DNA from: Selaginella moellendorffii
Lineage: Eukaryota > Streptophyta > Lycopodiopsida > Selaginellales > Selaginellaceae
Direction of reading: 5' to 3'
NCBI RefSeq assembly: GCF_000143415.4
Contig: NW_003314283.1
Location: forward strand, 1,230,330 to 1,294,329
Length of the DNA stretch: 64,000 bases
The position numbers were made by a program, and so were the translations under genes. Shown here one piece after another: positions 11,921-24,189 of this stretch (positions within the stretch are counted from its first letter, which is position 1; each line of letters starts with the position of its first letter). A model generated the notes under the pieces. The model had not been told where the DNA came from and did not search any database. It worked only from the letters and a program-made list of their open reading frames with translations.

Positions 11921-14363
11921 TCACTTTACATACAGATTATCAGCTACATAACCATCGAATGCCAAATCGTTGTCCACAAAGCTCATATCTTCCTGTTGTT
12001 GCTGGAAAGAGGAATCAAACGTGTCAGCAAACAGGAAGAAACGAAAGAGAAGAACTCAAACCTGCTTCAAGTAAAAGCTGAGAAGATCATCCGCAGCTGG
12101 AGCTTGCTGTTGCTGATCAATCTGGAAGCCTATCTTAGCACTTATCAACGAGTCCGATATGGTTTCCACCTTGGGCTTGAAGGAGCTCTCCGCGGTTGAT
12201 TTCTCGCTGCTCTCTCGCAAGCTCCGCACGGTGCCTGGATTCACAATGATCTCGTCCTCCAGTAACTTCTTGTGTTGCTGATGAACGTCTTGCCCGGCCG
12301 CCACCGCGTTGTAATTGTTAGTGTGGCTCCCGACCGAGTGATTGTAGCTCGGGGGGCTCATCACCGGGCTGCAAGCTTCCAGTCGTTGCTGTTCCTGCGT
12401 ACCCGCCCACTCTTGAGGCCTCCGGTTCTGGTTATACACCGGCATTCCAAAGCCGGCTGAAGAAACCACTGCTCCTGGGTTCAATCCCTTGACAGCCGCA
12501 ACCTCTGCCGCGTCGAACGAAACCATGGGGGCGGGGGCGACGGGTGGAAGTGGAGGAATACCGCCCAGGCTCGCTGGAGAGAAGTTGCTTTCCACTACAC
12601 CCAGTAAGCCTCCGTTCTTGTTTTCCATGGCACCCGAGCTCCTCATCACCGCTGCGTTTAGCCCAGTGTAGCCAACCTCGTCGTTTAACCCCGTGTTGAC
12701 TCCCAGGTTTATCTCGCTCAAGACTGTACGTTGCTGTTGTCCCAAGCCCGGCCCTGGAATTCCTATCGGTGGCTGCTGCTGTTGCTGCTGCCTTTGGTGT
12801 TGAAGTAGCTGTACCACGAGAGGATTCGAAGAACCGTTTTGATTCGGACAAAAAGTCCCAGTTAGTCCCAGGTTGGTCATACCCGGTAGCTTTGGCGAGG
12901 CATTTGCAGGAACCTGTTGTTGGATCGGGTTTAGTCCATACAGAGGTACCTGCGGAGCCTGCTGTTCTATCTGATATCCACCTGAGAAAGCCGGGAAGTA
13001 CGAGTTCTGGGACCCGAAAACTGGCGGTGTCATGTTTGGTCTAAACACCGGTCCGCCGCCGGAGAGCTGAAGAAGACCAGACTGATCGAGTGCGGTTGAC
13101 GCTGGCAAATTGTTTGTCGTGCCTATCCTACCAATTACTCCTTGCTGAACTGCCGGGACCGCTTGCAATGAAAATGAGCCGTGGCCCCGCCCTTCAACAG
13201 GACCATCGGCACCACCAAACGAGAAACCTGCTGAGTTTTGCGGTTGCTGAGCGCTGATCCTTTTCAGGTACAGCCGGTACTTCTGGGAAAAGAAACAGAA
13301 GAAAAGAGATTGTAGAATCTATAACCAGGAAGACACCATACCTGTAAATGACTTGCAACGTTTTCCCTGGTAAGGCCAGGAACGTCCATAAGCTCCAAGA
13401 TCTTTTTAGGAACGGCCTCTGCGAAACGAGAGACACAGCAACGTTAGAAGACAGTTCGAAATGAAAAAGCTTGAGCTTACTATCAATGTTGAGCTTGTTG
13501 ACAGCGTTCACGAACTGCTGGTGAAGCTCCACTGACCAAACAACCCGTGGTTTCTTCAAAGACGAAGGGTCTTCGCTATCATGATCAACACCTTCGTCCT
13601 CCTCCTTCACATCTTTTCGTTTCTTCGAACACGCCGACGACAAGTGCTCAACGTCATCCCCTCCTCCGCCCTTGAGTTTATCAGCCTCGGCCGGAGTTAA
13701 GGTCTCAGTCTCCCTCGCCTCATTCTTTCTCTTCCGCACTAGGTGTTGCCATATGTTACGCAACTCCTCCATTCTAACCGGCTTGAGCAAGTAGTCGCAA
13801 GCACCATGAGTGATCCCTTTCATCACGTTGTTATAGTCTCCATCGGTGGACATCACTGCGATGGACAAAGAAAGCTCAAGCTAGAAAACAAGAAAACCAA
13901 ACTTACTGATGACTGGAAGATCCATCTCTAGACCCACGAGCTCGAGCAGCTTGAAACCATCCATGTCTGGCATGTAGACATCGCTTATAACCAGATCAAA
14001 GTCGTTCTTATGCTCTCGCAGCAGTGCTAGCGCCGTAGTCGCCTTGCCACACGTCGTCACTGCAAAGAACAAAAGAAACAAGCCACCCAGAATTCACAAA
14101 TTCATCCTTGGAACGGAAAAAAAGAAGAAAAAAAAGGTAGCTAGATGAGATTTGCACTTACCGTTGTAGCGACAGCGGCGAAGCATCGCCTCAAGAATCG
14201 TGAGCGTGGTTTGATCGTCGTCAACCACCAAAACCCTCATACCAACAGGAAACTGATCCTTGGAACCATCCGTGCTCACTGTGCTAAGATTCGGGCTACT
14301 GATGTAGCCACTTTGTCCTAGATCGCCCGAAGTCATCCTCATTCTCTTGCTGGCCTCCAGCAT
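11921..14363 (-). CDS. type-B response regulator (ARR-B)
   Basis: This is a nuclear transcription factor at the end of the cytokinin His-Asp phosphorelay. Six exons on the minus strand: 14162-14363, 13907-14059, 13481-13855, 13342-13418, 12062-13282 and 11921-12001. They close in frame as 702 residues. The receiver domain (about 40-155) has the acidic pair in [10 protein letters not shown], the phospho-acceptor Asp in [12 protein letters not shown] and the conserved Lys in DYLLKPV. A lysine-rich linker follows. The GARP/Myb-like B motif (about 215-275) reads [16 protein letters not shown], then [18 protein letters not shown], then [14 protein letters not shown]. The long tail is rich in Gln, Pro and Gly, typical of the transactivation region. 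The last 26 residues (ending YVADNLYVK) come from a separate small exon. Nothing essential appears to be missing. Confidence 0.95.
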
Positions 14364-15747
14364 CTAGCACAAAACGCGCGCAAGAAACTCTGCCAGAGCT
14401 CCCGATGCCATCCCCCCCACCGCCCGCGAGCTCCTAGAATCCATCCACTCCCTACCTAGAGAATGTCGGTCCCCGAGAAAATTCGCGATTGCGCCCCCGA
14501 AATATCGGATGCTAGCGCCGCCCCAGCGACGATCCTGCCCTGCGAATCACTCCCGGCGCAAAAAGGCGGCCCTCCAGGGATGCGATTGGAATGACGAAAA
14601 AGAAAGGATGGAAACCCTGCCCCGGCGAGCAGATTGATCCAGCGCCTAGCTCTCTCTCTCCCTCTCTCTCGATCCTGGCCGCCCTGGCGGAGACGCGACG
14701 AGCAGCATCTACATCGCACAGGCACTCGCGCTTCTCCTCCTGTGCTCCTGCGCGCTGTGCCAAGGGGAAAAATCAGTAATGGCCAGAGATTGTGACCACT
14801 TTCGTACGGCCGTCGCCGCCGTCGGGTTTTTAGGGCACTCCTGGGGAATCGAACCCCCGATCGCCGCTTTAATTTAATCCCCGCCACTTATATTATATGG
14901 GAACAGCTCACATGTTCATGTGCAAACTTTCAAGTTTGGTGGGACTAATTTTTTGCGTCTTTCTCGATCTTGTTTACAACCTTTCGTGCGACGCAATACT
15001 ATAAAGGTGGTAAACCTTGGGCCGTAACTTCTATTAATATTTTACCATATAATTTAATTCTTTCTAGTTTCCGCCCACCGCACTAGAAGTCGCAAGTGGG
15101 CTACGAGTCGCCCAGCCATTGGATATTCCCCGCGAAAAAATTCCCGAGGAGGGGGTAAAAAAGGAAGAGATTCCCAATTCGTGGTGATGGGAATGAAGGG
15201 GAGATTCCTCTAGATTTACAGTGATGTGTCAGCAGTTTAAGTGCGATCAAACTGTTTAAAGTATGTCATTTTTTAGTGTTTTTATTTATGTGTGCTGTGA
15301 GAGAATCATGTCTAGTTGGAACCCATCTTTCATATTTTATGGGTGGGATGGGATTTTGGAGATTGGGTTGGGAATGGGATCGATTCCTCTTCCGATTGTG
15401 GTGTCTAGAATCGCTTTATATTTTCTCCCCAATCTCCAAGTAGATTGGAGACTTGAGATGGATTAGCCAGCCTAGCTCAACAAAGAAACAATACCTAAAA
15501 AACTTCAATGGTTTTTAATGGATGTAGTGTTGTGTGTGATCAGCAAACCTCCACATGTCGTCCGCGTCCGTTGGTAGAGGGTTGATTTCAAAGGGATCCA
15601 CGAATGAATCGAATCGAATCGTTTGGCTTTTGGCGCCTTGTTTTCTTTTAAACTGACGAGCCCTAATTCTTAAAACAGAGCCCCTGTTTTTAGGGCTTAT
15701 AGCATTATCAAATTTCAACGTTATCGTTTTAGTTGGGATATCAAGAT
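14364..15747. other. upstream region of the response regulator, no gene
   Basis: 14364-14880 is GC-rich and is probably leader and promoter of the response regulator. A minus-strand frame of 143 codons here has no family resemblance. A T-arm-like hairpin (GGGGTTCGATTCCCC sense on the minus strand) lies at about 14835-14855 without the rest of a tRNA. From 14880 on the DNA becomes AT-rich, with nothing recognisable. Confidence 0.45.
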
Positions 15748-16081
15748 CTAAAACAATATGTTTTCACGTGAAATTTCAATCTGGTCATCTTAATCTTAAT
15801 TACATATCATAATATTATTATTACAGATAGGGAAAAATATTAATTGGTAATTTCAATCTAAAACAATATTCTTTCACGTGAAATTTCAATCTGGTCATTG
15901 CTTAATCTTAAATACATATCATAATATTATTATTACAAATAGGGAAAAATAATAATTGATAATTTCAATCTAAAACAATATGCTTTCACGTGAAATCTTA
16001 ATCTGGTCATTTCTTAATCTTAAATACATATCATAATATTATTATTACAAATAGGGAAAAATAATAATTGGTAACTTCATA
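15748..16081. repeat. three tandem copies of a ~110-bp unit
   Basis: Units start at 15748, 15858 and 15970, each beginning CTAAAACAATAT and containing TTTCACGTGAAAT, then CATATCATAATATTATTATT, then AGGGAAAAATA. Units are 110-112 bp and differ at few positions. The array ends about 17 bp from the stop codon of the BAHD gene. A partial copy (AGGGAAAAATA) stands at the same place beside the BAHD pseudogene near 20115. Confidence 0.9.
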
Positions 16082-16097
16082 ATTCTATTTTGAACCG

Positions 16098-17384
16098 TTA
16101 TGTACAAAACTCTGGATCCGCAAGCAAATTCCTCATATGCTCGGCATACAAACCAACGAGGACAACCATCGTTTGATCGTCCAGCCGCGGCAGAAATATC
16201 ACAAGCCCCGTGAAAGCCGCCACCGGCAATCCAACAAAGACCGGCTTGCCACCACCAAAATCCACATCGTACAGAGGAAACCTCGACCAGCTCGTCAATG
16301 CCAAGTCGGTTCTAGCATCGCAAAAACTGGGGAAGACTCCCAGAGGACTTGGCTGCTGCTCGAGCCAGTGAAGCGCCGATCGCATGTACTCGTCGGTGAT
16401 GCGGTGCGTGGCTTCATGCACGAGACTCGCAGCGTAACGCACTGGATTCTCCACGAGTTTCTGGCTCGACGAAGCAGTGCAAGCGTAGAAGATCACGTTT
16501 CCAAAGTATTTCTCTGGAAGAGGTGGGGTGAATCGAGTTCGTCCATCCACAGCCATCCCCAGCTTGGTTTCTTCGTGCGGCTCGAGATTCCTAGCCTTGG
16601 TGACGGACTTCCAGACGTGAGCCGCGAGAGCTTCGAACTTGGTGGTTCCAGGATCGCAGAAAGATCGCAATGCCTCGATCGCCCAGGTGGGGAACTTAAA
16701 CATGCAAGCTTTGAGCTCTGGGAATGTGGCCGGAACGTTTGGATGCTGGGTCTGGTACTCGACGTGGTTGAAGAGTTTTGCCGGATCATCGACTTTGCGG
16801 AGAGTTTTGGCATCCATGAGCGAGTGATCAAAGCATGGTGCTAGAAACTCCTCTCCTTCTCCTCGCGAGACGAGCGACCAGGCCGTCAAGAAGGAGCTGG
16901 CCGAGAATCCATCGCCCACATTGTGATGGACTCCAAGAACGAGACTGGATCCTCCACACTGGAAGCGAGTGACTTGGGCAGTGACCAATGGCGCCTCCGT
17001 GATGTCTCCAGAAGTCTTGTAGATCCCGGTCGGGCTGAGAAGCTCAAACCTTGGATCGTGCTGCTCGAAGCCGCCGAAATCGTCGAGCTCTCCATCCACG
17101 AAAGCCTCGAAGAAGTCGCTCCCTTGGTCGGAGCACTCGAGCTGGAGGGCATTGTTGGGAAGAACAGCGTAGCGGCCGGCTAGAGGATAGAAGGTGGCCA
17201 ACGTGGTGGAGAGTGACGCCTTGAGATTGTCGGTGGAAAGCTCTCTGGTGGTAGTGGGAAAGAAAAGAAGGAATTGCGTGTAGTACCTTGGGACGATTTG
17301 ATCGATGTTGGAGAGGAGGTGGATTCCTCCTGGAGATGGGGCTGGGAGCTTGATCGCATATCTAGTCCTTGAAGTGATCTTCAT
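16098..17384 (-). CDS. BAHD acyltransferase (HCT-like)
   Basis: BAHD enzymes transfer acyl groups from acyl-CoA to alcohols or amines in plant secondary metabolism; the substrate cannot be read from sequence. A single exon encodes 428 residues from MKITSRTRYAIKLPAP. The catalytic HxxxDG motif is present as HNVGDG in LGVHHNVGDGFSASSFL (about residue 155). The structural DFGWG motif appears as DFGGG, the Trp replaced by Gly, near residue 378. Length and spacing are normal for the family. Lycophytes have many BAHD genes and this one has a broken duplicate at 20.2-21.1 kb. The stop is TAA. A divergent small gene starts 332 bp upstream. Confidence 0.93.
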   Translation of the reverse strand: MKITSRTRYAIKLPAPSPGGIHLLSNIDQIVPRYYTQFLLFFPTTTRELSTDNLKASLSTTLATFYPLAGRYAVLPNNALQLECSDQGSDFFEAFVDGELDDFGGFEQHDPRFELLSPTGIYKTSGDITEAPLVTAQVTRFQCGGSSLVLGVHHNVGDGFSASSFLTAWSLVSRGEGEEFLAPCFDHSLMDAKTLRKVDDPAKLFNHVEYQTQHPNVPATFPELKACMFKFPTWAIEALRSFCDPGTTKFEALAAHVWKSVTKARNLEPHEETKLGMAVDGRTRFTPPLPEKYFGNVIFYACTASSSQKLVENPVRYAASLVHEATHRITDEYMRSALHWLEQQPSPLGVFPSFCDARTDLALTSWSRFPLYDVDFGGGKPVFVGLPVAAFTGLVIFLPRLDDQTMVVLVGLYAEHMRNLLADPEFCT

Positions 17385-17716
17385 TTGGAAACTTGGGTCT
17401 CTTGGTCACAATGCAGGAGAGATTTATAAGATTGCTTGACTTTTCTTGCAAGGGAAGTAAAGGACCGCAGTGAAATTGTGACCCTGGACACTGTGCCGCA
17501 GATGTCGACATTCTAGATTGTCATCTTCCAGCTAGATTGTCAACTTCCCGAAGTTCTGGAAGAAATCAGATTCCATTTGGATAAGCTTGATTGTTTTGGT
17601 ATTTAAAAAATGTTAAAGGAGTTCTGCTCTTCTTTCCCATTCTCGCTTTTACGGGCTATGGTGTAACATCACTCTCTCGCTCTTTGATCTCTCGTGTAGC
17701 ATAGTGCGATTTAGCG
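17385..17716. promoter_or_regulatory. divergent intergenic promoter region
   Basis: 332 bp between the BAHD start (leftward) and a small plus-strand gene (rightward). A TATA-like ATAAATCT is visible on the minus strand near 17418-17432. No other defined site was recognised. Confidence 0.35.
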
Positions 17717-18031
17717 ATGGGAATTTCGGCTTCCAAAGTTTTGATCGTCAACCAAACTGACAAAATTTTGTTTCTCCGTGACAATGATTATGGCATGGTG
17801 TTTTGCACACTCAGGGGCATTATACAGCCCATGAGCTCACAGTCTGTAAGTTTAAAGGTGAAAAGCGATCGCCCAAGAACCAGGACTGCCATACTTTTTA
17901 AAGCTTCTGGGATCAAAGGGGAAAGTCCTACTGGACTTCATATTATAATGGAACCTCACGTGCAAGCAGCTAGATCTTATATCGTCCTGGAAGATGAAAC
18001 TGAGCGGTTCATTCTCATAGAAGAGGGCTAG
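17717..18031 (+). CDS. small beta-type protein of unknown function, 104 residues
   Basis: A single-exon open frame begins MGISASKVLIVNQTDKILF. Short alternating hydrophobic stretches (KVLIVNQT, KILFLRD, TAILFKASG, GLHIIMEP, SYIVLEDE) suggest an all-beta fold. There is no signal peptide or membrane span. Gly-2 and the following residues could fit N-myristoylation (MGISASK), which is only an inference. I cannot name the family. A decayed second copy of its 5' end lies at 36505-36623, so the family is multicopy. Confidence 0.6.
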   Translation: MGISASKVLIVNQTDKILFLRDNDYGMVFCTLRGIIQPMSSQSVSLKVKSDRPRTRTAILFKASGIKGESPTGLHIIMEPHVQAARSYIVLEDETERFILIEEG

Positions 18032-18231
18032 CATAACACGATTTAAATTAAATTGCTCATCACACAAATCGTTCGCAAAAGTGAGAAGTTTCTTCTGCTG
18101 GTTCTCTGTAAAGGAAAGGCTATATCAGTATTGTAAATAATTTATCGGAAGAGAGTAAGCACCTCAAATTTGTGATGCTTTCAATCCAACATATTGTAAA
18201 ATTTGTAAGTACGATTGATGCTTTTAATCAT

Positions 18232-18888
18232 CTACACATGAGATCTCGCGCTCCACTGTCTGGAACACCCCCAGAAGACTTTTATCGCGTCGTTGTGTGT
18301 GAGGAGCCATATGGAGATTAAGGACACCCAAACCCCAAACGCGGCAAGAGCACAATTCAAAACGAAGTACTGAAATTCTGCCCATTCTTCCCTGGTGGGA
18401 CTTCTTGGTATCCTGTTCATGTAGTTCTGCAAGAGGAACTCGAGAGCAATTTTTGAAATGGATCTGTTTGGAGGGTTGCAATAGAATATGTTCTTTCTCG
18501 ATCTCCTTGGGTTTCTCTTCATGTCCTCCACTAAAGCTTGGTAACAGTGGACAATGTACTCTCGTTTTTTCAACTTTCTCATCATCTTGATGCAGTAATT
18601 CTGCTTCAAGATCAGTGATGCCAAAGCTGCGGCTGAGGTGGTGAGCGACACGGACGATGGAATCCACCATTTTGTGCTGGAATTCGTCATGGAGGCGAGG
18701 TGAGCGACCATGTTAAGAACCATACCGACAAACACGAAGTACATGCCCAACACTTGGTAGATCTGATTTATAGCACTGTCCAGCCTTTTCTGCACCAGCT
18801 TTTGCTGCTTCTCCCAGTGTCTAATCCCTTCCCTGTATTCCTTGAAGATATTTCTTCTGATTTTCATTGGCGCTGGTGCTTCTGCCAT
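18232..18888 (-). CDS. multi-pass membrane protein, lineage family, copy 1
   Basis: I do not recognise a function. The likely start MAEAPAPMKIRRN at 18888 gives 218 residues; an in-frame ATG at 18972 would add 28. A charged N-terminal helix (GIRHWEKQQKLVQKRLD) leads into membrane segments around IYQVLGMYFVFVGMVLNM and WWIPSSVSLTTSAAALASL. A basic loop (MMRKLKKREYIVHCYQA) and a C-terminal segment (ALAAFGVWVSLISIWLL) follow. It is clearly paralogous to the next gene: IYQVLGMYFVF, WWIP, RKLKK and NPPNR are shared in order. The HWEK coiled start followed by YQVLGMYFVF recalls unnamed plant membrane proteins. Confidence 0.7.
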   Translation of the reverse strand: MAEAPAPMKIRRNIFKEYREGIRHWEKQQKLVQKRLDSAINQIYQVLGMYFVFVGMVLNMVAHLASMTNSSTKWWIPSSVSLTTSAAALASLILKQNYCIKMMRKLKKREYIVHCYQALVEDMKRNPRRSRKNIFYCNPPNRSISKIALEFLLQNYMNRIPRSPTREEWAEFQYFVLNCALAAFGVWVSLISIWLLTHNDAIKVFWGCSRQWSARSHV

Positions 18889-19154
18889 CTTGTGAAATTT
18901 TTCTGAATTCTGGAATGCATATGGATCACACGTTGCACGAATCTTCTTCGAAACCCGTCTGTCATCCGACAAAATAGAAGTCCAAAAGCTACAATTTTTA
19001 GTAATGTCAACGTAACTATTACAATATTTAAACTTGACAGTTTCAACACTAAGAAAAGATCAAAGAATTTCGTTCAACTTGCATAATCCAGGAAATCCAA
19101 ACTTTAAGGCGCTGGACTTGGTGTTGGCATTGGAAATATGGCGAGAATATACTT

Positions 19155-19733
19155 TTAACACATGAATCTTTTGGGGACTGCAGACACAAATATTCCAAAG
19201 CCAATGAGGACACCATCTGTAATGTAGTACTGGAACACTGCCCGCTCTGAATGTGTTGGACGTTTTGGCATTTGCATCGAGGGGAGAAGAAACTCTTGAA
19301 GAATAGTGAGCATGCACCTGTTTGGAGGATTGTCATAGCAAATGCTTGTCCTTGGCCTTCTTGGACCTATATTCCTCTTCAGGTCCTCCAACTCGGCCTC
19401 ATAGTGATTGATGATGTACTGCCGCTTTTTCAGCTTTCTCATCAGCTTAATGCAATCGTTTTGCTTCACAGCCAGAGACACCAATGTCACCGCAGAGGTG
19501 ATTAGTGAGACAACCATTGGAATCCACCAGTTTCGGCATGAATTCTTGGACGAGAGCTGTGCCACAATGTTGAGGACCACACCCTCAAAAACAAAGTACA
19601 TGCCCAGAACCTGGTAAATCTCACCGCTCCTCTTGTCCAGCCTCTTTTGCACCAGCCTCAGCTGCTTCTCCCAATGGCAAATGTCATCCTTGCACTCTTC
19701 AATCCTGGAATCCATGGCTGCGCTGGTCGCCAA
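19155..19733 (-). CDS. multi-pass membrane protein, lineage family, copy 2
   Basis: 192 residues in one exon, starting MATSAAMDSRIEECKDDIC. It has the same order of motifs as copy 1: HWEKQLRLVQKRLD, IYQVLGMYFVFEGVVLNI, WWIPMVVSLITSAVTL, LMRKLKKRQYI and DNPPNRC. It ends soon after the last hydrophobic stretch (GVLIGFGIFVSAVP), so it is shorter than copy 1 at the C terminus. It stands head-to-tail with copy 1, 266 bp apart, indicating tandem duplication. Confidence 0.68.
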   Translation of the reverse strand: MATSAAMDSRIEECKDDICHWEKQLRLVQKRLDKRSGEIYQVLGMYFVFEGVVLNIVAQLSSKNSCRNWWIPMVVSLITSAVTLVSLAVKQNDCIKLMRKLKKRQYIINHYEAELEDLKRNIGPRRPRTSICYDNPPNRCMLTILQEFLLPSMQMPKRPTHSERAVFQYYITDGVLIGFGIFVSAVPKRFMC

Positions 19734-20153
19734 ATGGGTATCCCGTCACTGCTTTGTTCATCCATGTCGTATCGTGGCTATTTCTCGATCACTCCTGGAT
19801 CGAAAATTAAAGAAAAGTTGAACATTCTCAAGTTTGGCCGCGTCAATCGAAAATCCGTGTACAGCAAATGCCCGCTGACTGTCTCCCCTCGATCGATCAT
19901 GTATGATATAACAGCCCGGGAATCTCAACTTCTCTCCCAAGGTGATATGATTATTCCTATTGGGGATTTCCCTATACCTATGACGATCTCATGTGACCTT
20001 GCTAATATATTGTCAAGTATAAATATTGATTTTAAATTTAGCCACTACATTTAAATATTAAAGTGTTTCATCTAGCATGATTTCACCTTTCTTTCTATTT
20101 TAATTTTAATCATAGGGAAAAATAGGTAACCTCATTAATTTTAGTTTGAACCG

Positions 20154-21109
<956 letters not shown>

Positions 21110-21759
21110 GGGCGTGGTAGGCCGCGTGTGACCCTGGCTCGTCTTTCACGGCACTGGAGGATGGTGATCAAGGTGGGGCGATAGAAGAAGGAAATGGTGT
21201 GCTCACAGATGCCCGCCCAGAAATTCTTCCTGAATTCTTTTGAAGGCCGACATGGCATTTGGAGAACTGGCAGTGAAACTCAGAACTTCAGCTTCAGGAG
21301 CATTTCTTTTGCAAAGTCACTGGACGTGTTGCTTTAAGAACGAGATTAAGCCGAGGAATACATATTTTCTTCTAGTCCATTTTATCATATATTATACTGA
21401 GTACTCATTTGGTTGCTTTATTGGCACAATTCTACTACTATGTGTAAGCACAAGTAAATGGGTGCACGTATAGGGATAGTAAACCAAGGATAAACCTATG
21501 AGAAAAATCAGGATACCACAAAATTGGTAAAAATCTTGTGTACTTTCCTAGGCAAAGCAAAAGAAGGAAACTTAAATGAAATAAAGTTATGCCTATCTTC
21601 TTTATATTAAACTTTTTGTGATGGTGGGGCATGATTATATTCCTACTACACTCATCTTTAGTGTATTGCCATCGCTAGCCCTCTATGGGATGTGATTACA
21701 CAATTGTTCCTATTCTTGGTGTCTTATCATCTCTTATTAATGTGAATCCATATTACAAA

Positions 21760-21921
21760 GATTAGAATCTTTGCATGGTGTCTATGTTGTATGTTGTATT
21801 TGTTGTTGGTGCCAAGACATGCACTCCAAGCGAATCAGTTGGCATTCTTTTTTTTTGGAATGTGCTTCAATGCTACCTGATGGATAGCCAATAAATATTT
21901 TCACTAGCTTTTTTCACCAGT
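21760..21921 (+). repeat. dispersed repeat, copy A
   Basis: Matches the reverse complement of 25880-26036. Shared stretches include AAAGATTAGAATCTT, GCCAAGACATGC, CTCCAAGCGAAT, AGTTGGCATTCT and TAGCCAATAAATATTTTCAC. No coding content was seen; the element type is unknown. Confidence 0.8.
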
Positions 21922-23580
21922 GTTTAGGTATTAATCCAAAGTCAAAACTAGAAGGAGGCAAATTTTTAGTGAATGAAAATAAGGAAGAGGGGAAAAAGAG
22001 GGAGCCATGCATGTGAGGAGTGGTAGAAGCCAACCAAGACAGTAGACATTATCCAATATTCTGACAAAGCAAAAATTTGTGCTACACAACTTTTGTAAGG
22101 AGATAAAAAGCCAAAGAGAAAAGTGACAAGATCTCTCTTCCTCTCTCTTTCTCTTCTCTCTTATGTTTATGTCCCACTTCTGAAAGATTCAGCATAAGAA
22201 TTTTTTAGTTTGAATCAATTTTATTGATCAAGCACCTCAAAAGTCTTGGGGCTCCTGGCATCAGACAGTTGCAGCACTCAAGCAGCCAGACACCAGCTCC
22301 CAAGATTAGTGGCCTTAGCCAAAGTCCCCTACCAAGAAAAATTTATAAGTTTTTCTTTTAATATATAATTATTATAAATTCTTTAGCCTTTTAACTTGCA
22401 TTCTATCAGAAGTGATATTATTTTGGATTAAAATTTTAACTAATACACTATTTAAAATGGAAATAGTTTATACTTAAAATGTCATTATTCTAATAATTTA
22501 CAGTATAAATAAAAAATGAAAAAAGGCAATTCAGTTTTTAACCCTAGAAATACAATATCATAAACAAATACAACATTTTTTAGGCAAAGCTATATAAGTT
22601 ATCAAATAATGTTTAATTTTCTATTAAAAAGGGGTGGAAACTCTATCACCAAGCAATTGACCAAACATATAGCATGGATTTGTAGTTAATGGCTTGGTCT
22701 ATGGTGGAACTAGAGAGCCAGGAGAAGGAGAAAAACTGTGAGGACCATGGCTTGCACTGCATTTATGCAGGGAGGATTTGCACCTTTGGAAAACTAATCA
22801 TCAACATGCCTTTCAAGTGGAATGTTTTGGAGATGGATTTGAGCCGAAAGGCTGAAAACATGAGCTTATGGAGGCTAGGTCAATGGTGTTTCTTGGGTGG
22901 TGGTGGTGATGATGTTGCTGCTACTAGAGCTTTCCTTGCCAAAAGCAAGAGATTTTGGAAGGGATTTTCCCTCCAGATGTGTGAGACAAAACAATTGATT
23001 TTAGTTGTTCTTGCCTCTTTACTTTCAGAAGGAAGATGACAATGGAGGAGAAGCAAGGTTTCTTTTTGTAGCAAAGAGGTGCTTTTGACATTCCTGCCAG
23101 CCATCTTGAATGCTTTGCTGTGGCCTAGAGTGTTTTTCAAGAGGTTTGCAATGTCTTTGCTAGGGCACTAGCGCTGCTCTGTGCTTGTTCAAGGGCCTAG
23201 CCAAGCTAAAAACCATGTCTCCTGGCACATTCAATATTTTCTTAAAGAATTAACTAAGTTTTTGGAATAAAAATATCCAAATTTACTGACCTCCTTACTG
23301 TTGAGGCTGTGCTCTTCACAACTTTTTTCCCCAAACTCAAATTTCATAAGACTTTTTTCTTTTTTCTGACGTTCTCCTATACAGTCCATTTTACCACAAA
23401 ATTGCTAGCTAGATTTGACTAATGCAATGTATATGGTCTTTGACAACATAACTGATTCGTTGACTTATCGTATGATTCGTTTAGCTTAATTTTAGAAAAG
23501 ATTTATTGCAGATAAAAATTATCAATAACTGTGCCTTTATCCTACCATTATTATGTAATTATAAATTCAAATTCTCTATC

Positions 23581-23669
23581 TGAAAGGGCCCTACTTGTAA
23601 GTCGGTTATTTTAAGGGCCCTACTTGATTCCTAAATCAAGTATCACCTTAAATAAGTAGGGCCCTTTCA
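23581..23669. repeat. 89-bp fold-back with 16-bp perfect arms
   Basis: The outer arms TGAAAGGGCCCTACTT (23581-23596) and AAGTAGGGCCCTTTCA (23654-23669) are perfect inverted repeats. A third copy, AAGGGCCCTACTTGATT, lies inside at about 23613, followed by its own partial complement AAATCAAGT. This looks like a nested hairpin or a tiny MITE. Confidence 0.85.
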
Positions 23670-24189
23670 ACGAGGAAAAAAAAATTATTTTGAATTCTTA
23701 ACATTAACATTAAAGAAGATAATGAAGATAATTAGTTAATACAACTTGTTGCTATACTAGTTCAAACAAATTATTAATAACTAGCATAAATTGCTTCTCA
23801 ACAAGTTAATAAACAAGTTAACTTAACTTTAATTAGCAATTTATAAGTTATTTACAAGTTAATAAGAAGTGAGAAGCAATTCTTCTTTGAACATTAAAGA
23901 AGAAGAAATGATTGACATGTTTGAAAAAAGAAATATTACAAATGAGGAAGAAATATTAGAAATCTAAGGACATGGAAAAGGCACTAAAAAGTTGGGAGAG
24001 AGAGAAATGCAAAACAAATAATTAGATAGTAGATTGAAAGATTGACACCTACTCCATGAAATTTCCAACTTGTCCTCGCAGCTATTTCCAAAGCAATTGA
24101 ATTCCTTGTTAATACTAGAAATCCACTTAAGCTTGTACACATTATCTTTCTACAAGCTCAATCTTTGAGCATCCTCTAGAAATCAAATT

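Larger units (their letters stand above)
21110..24189. other. intergenic repeat-rich region, no supported gene
   Basis: AT-rich DNA with dispersed repeats (listed separately). An open frame of 116 codons at 22689-23039 has no recognisable family and a Gly-run, and I do not support it as a gene. Confidence 0.4.

Noticed and set aside
14825..14860. T-arm-like hairpin suggesting a tRNA
   Set aside because: No matching 5' half, anticodon arm or acceptor stem is found next to it.
16137..16844. 235-codon plus-strand open frame opposite the BAHD gene
   Set aside because: It is antisense to a clear BAHD domain and its counterpart over the pseudogene is merely duplicated with it.
22689..23039. 116-codon open frame
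   Set aside because: No family resemblance, no splice or promoter support, low-complexity Gly run.
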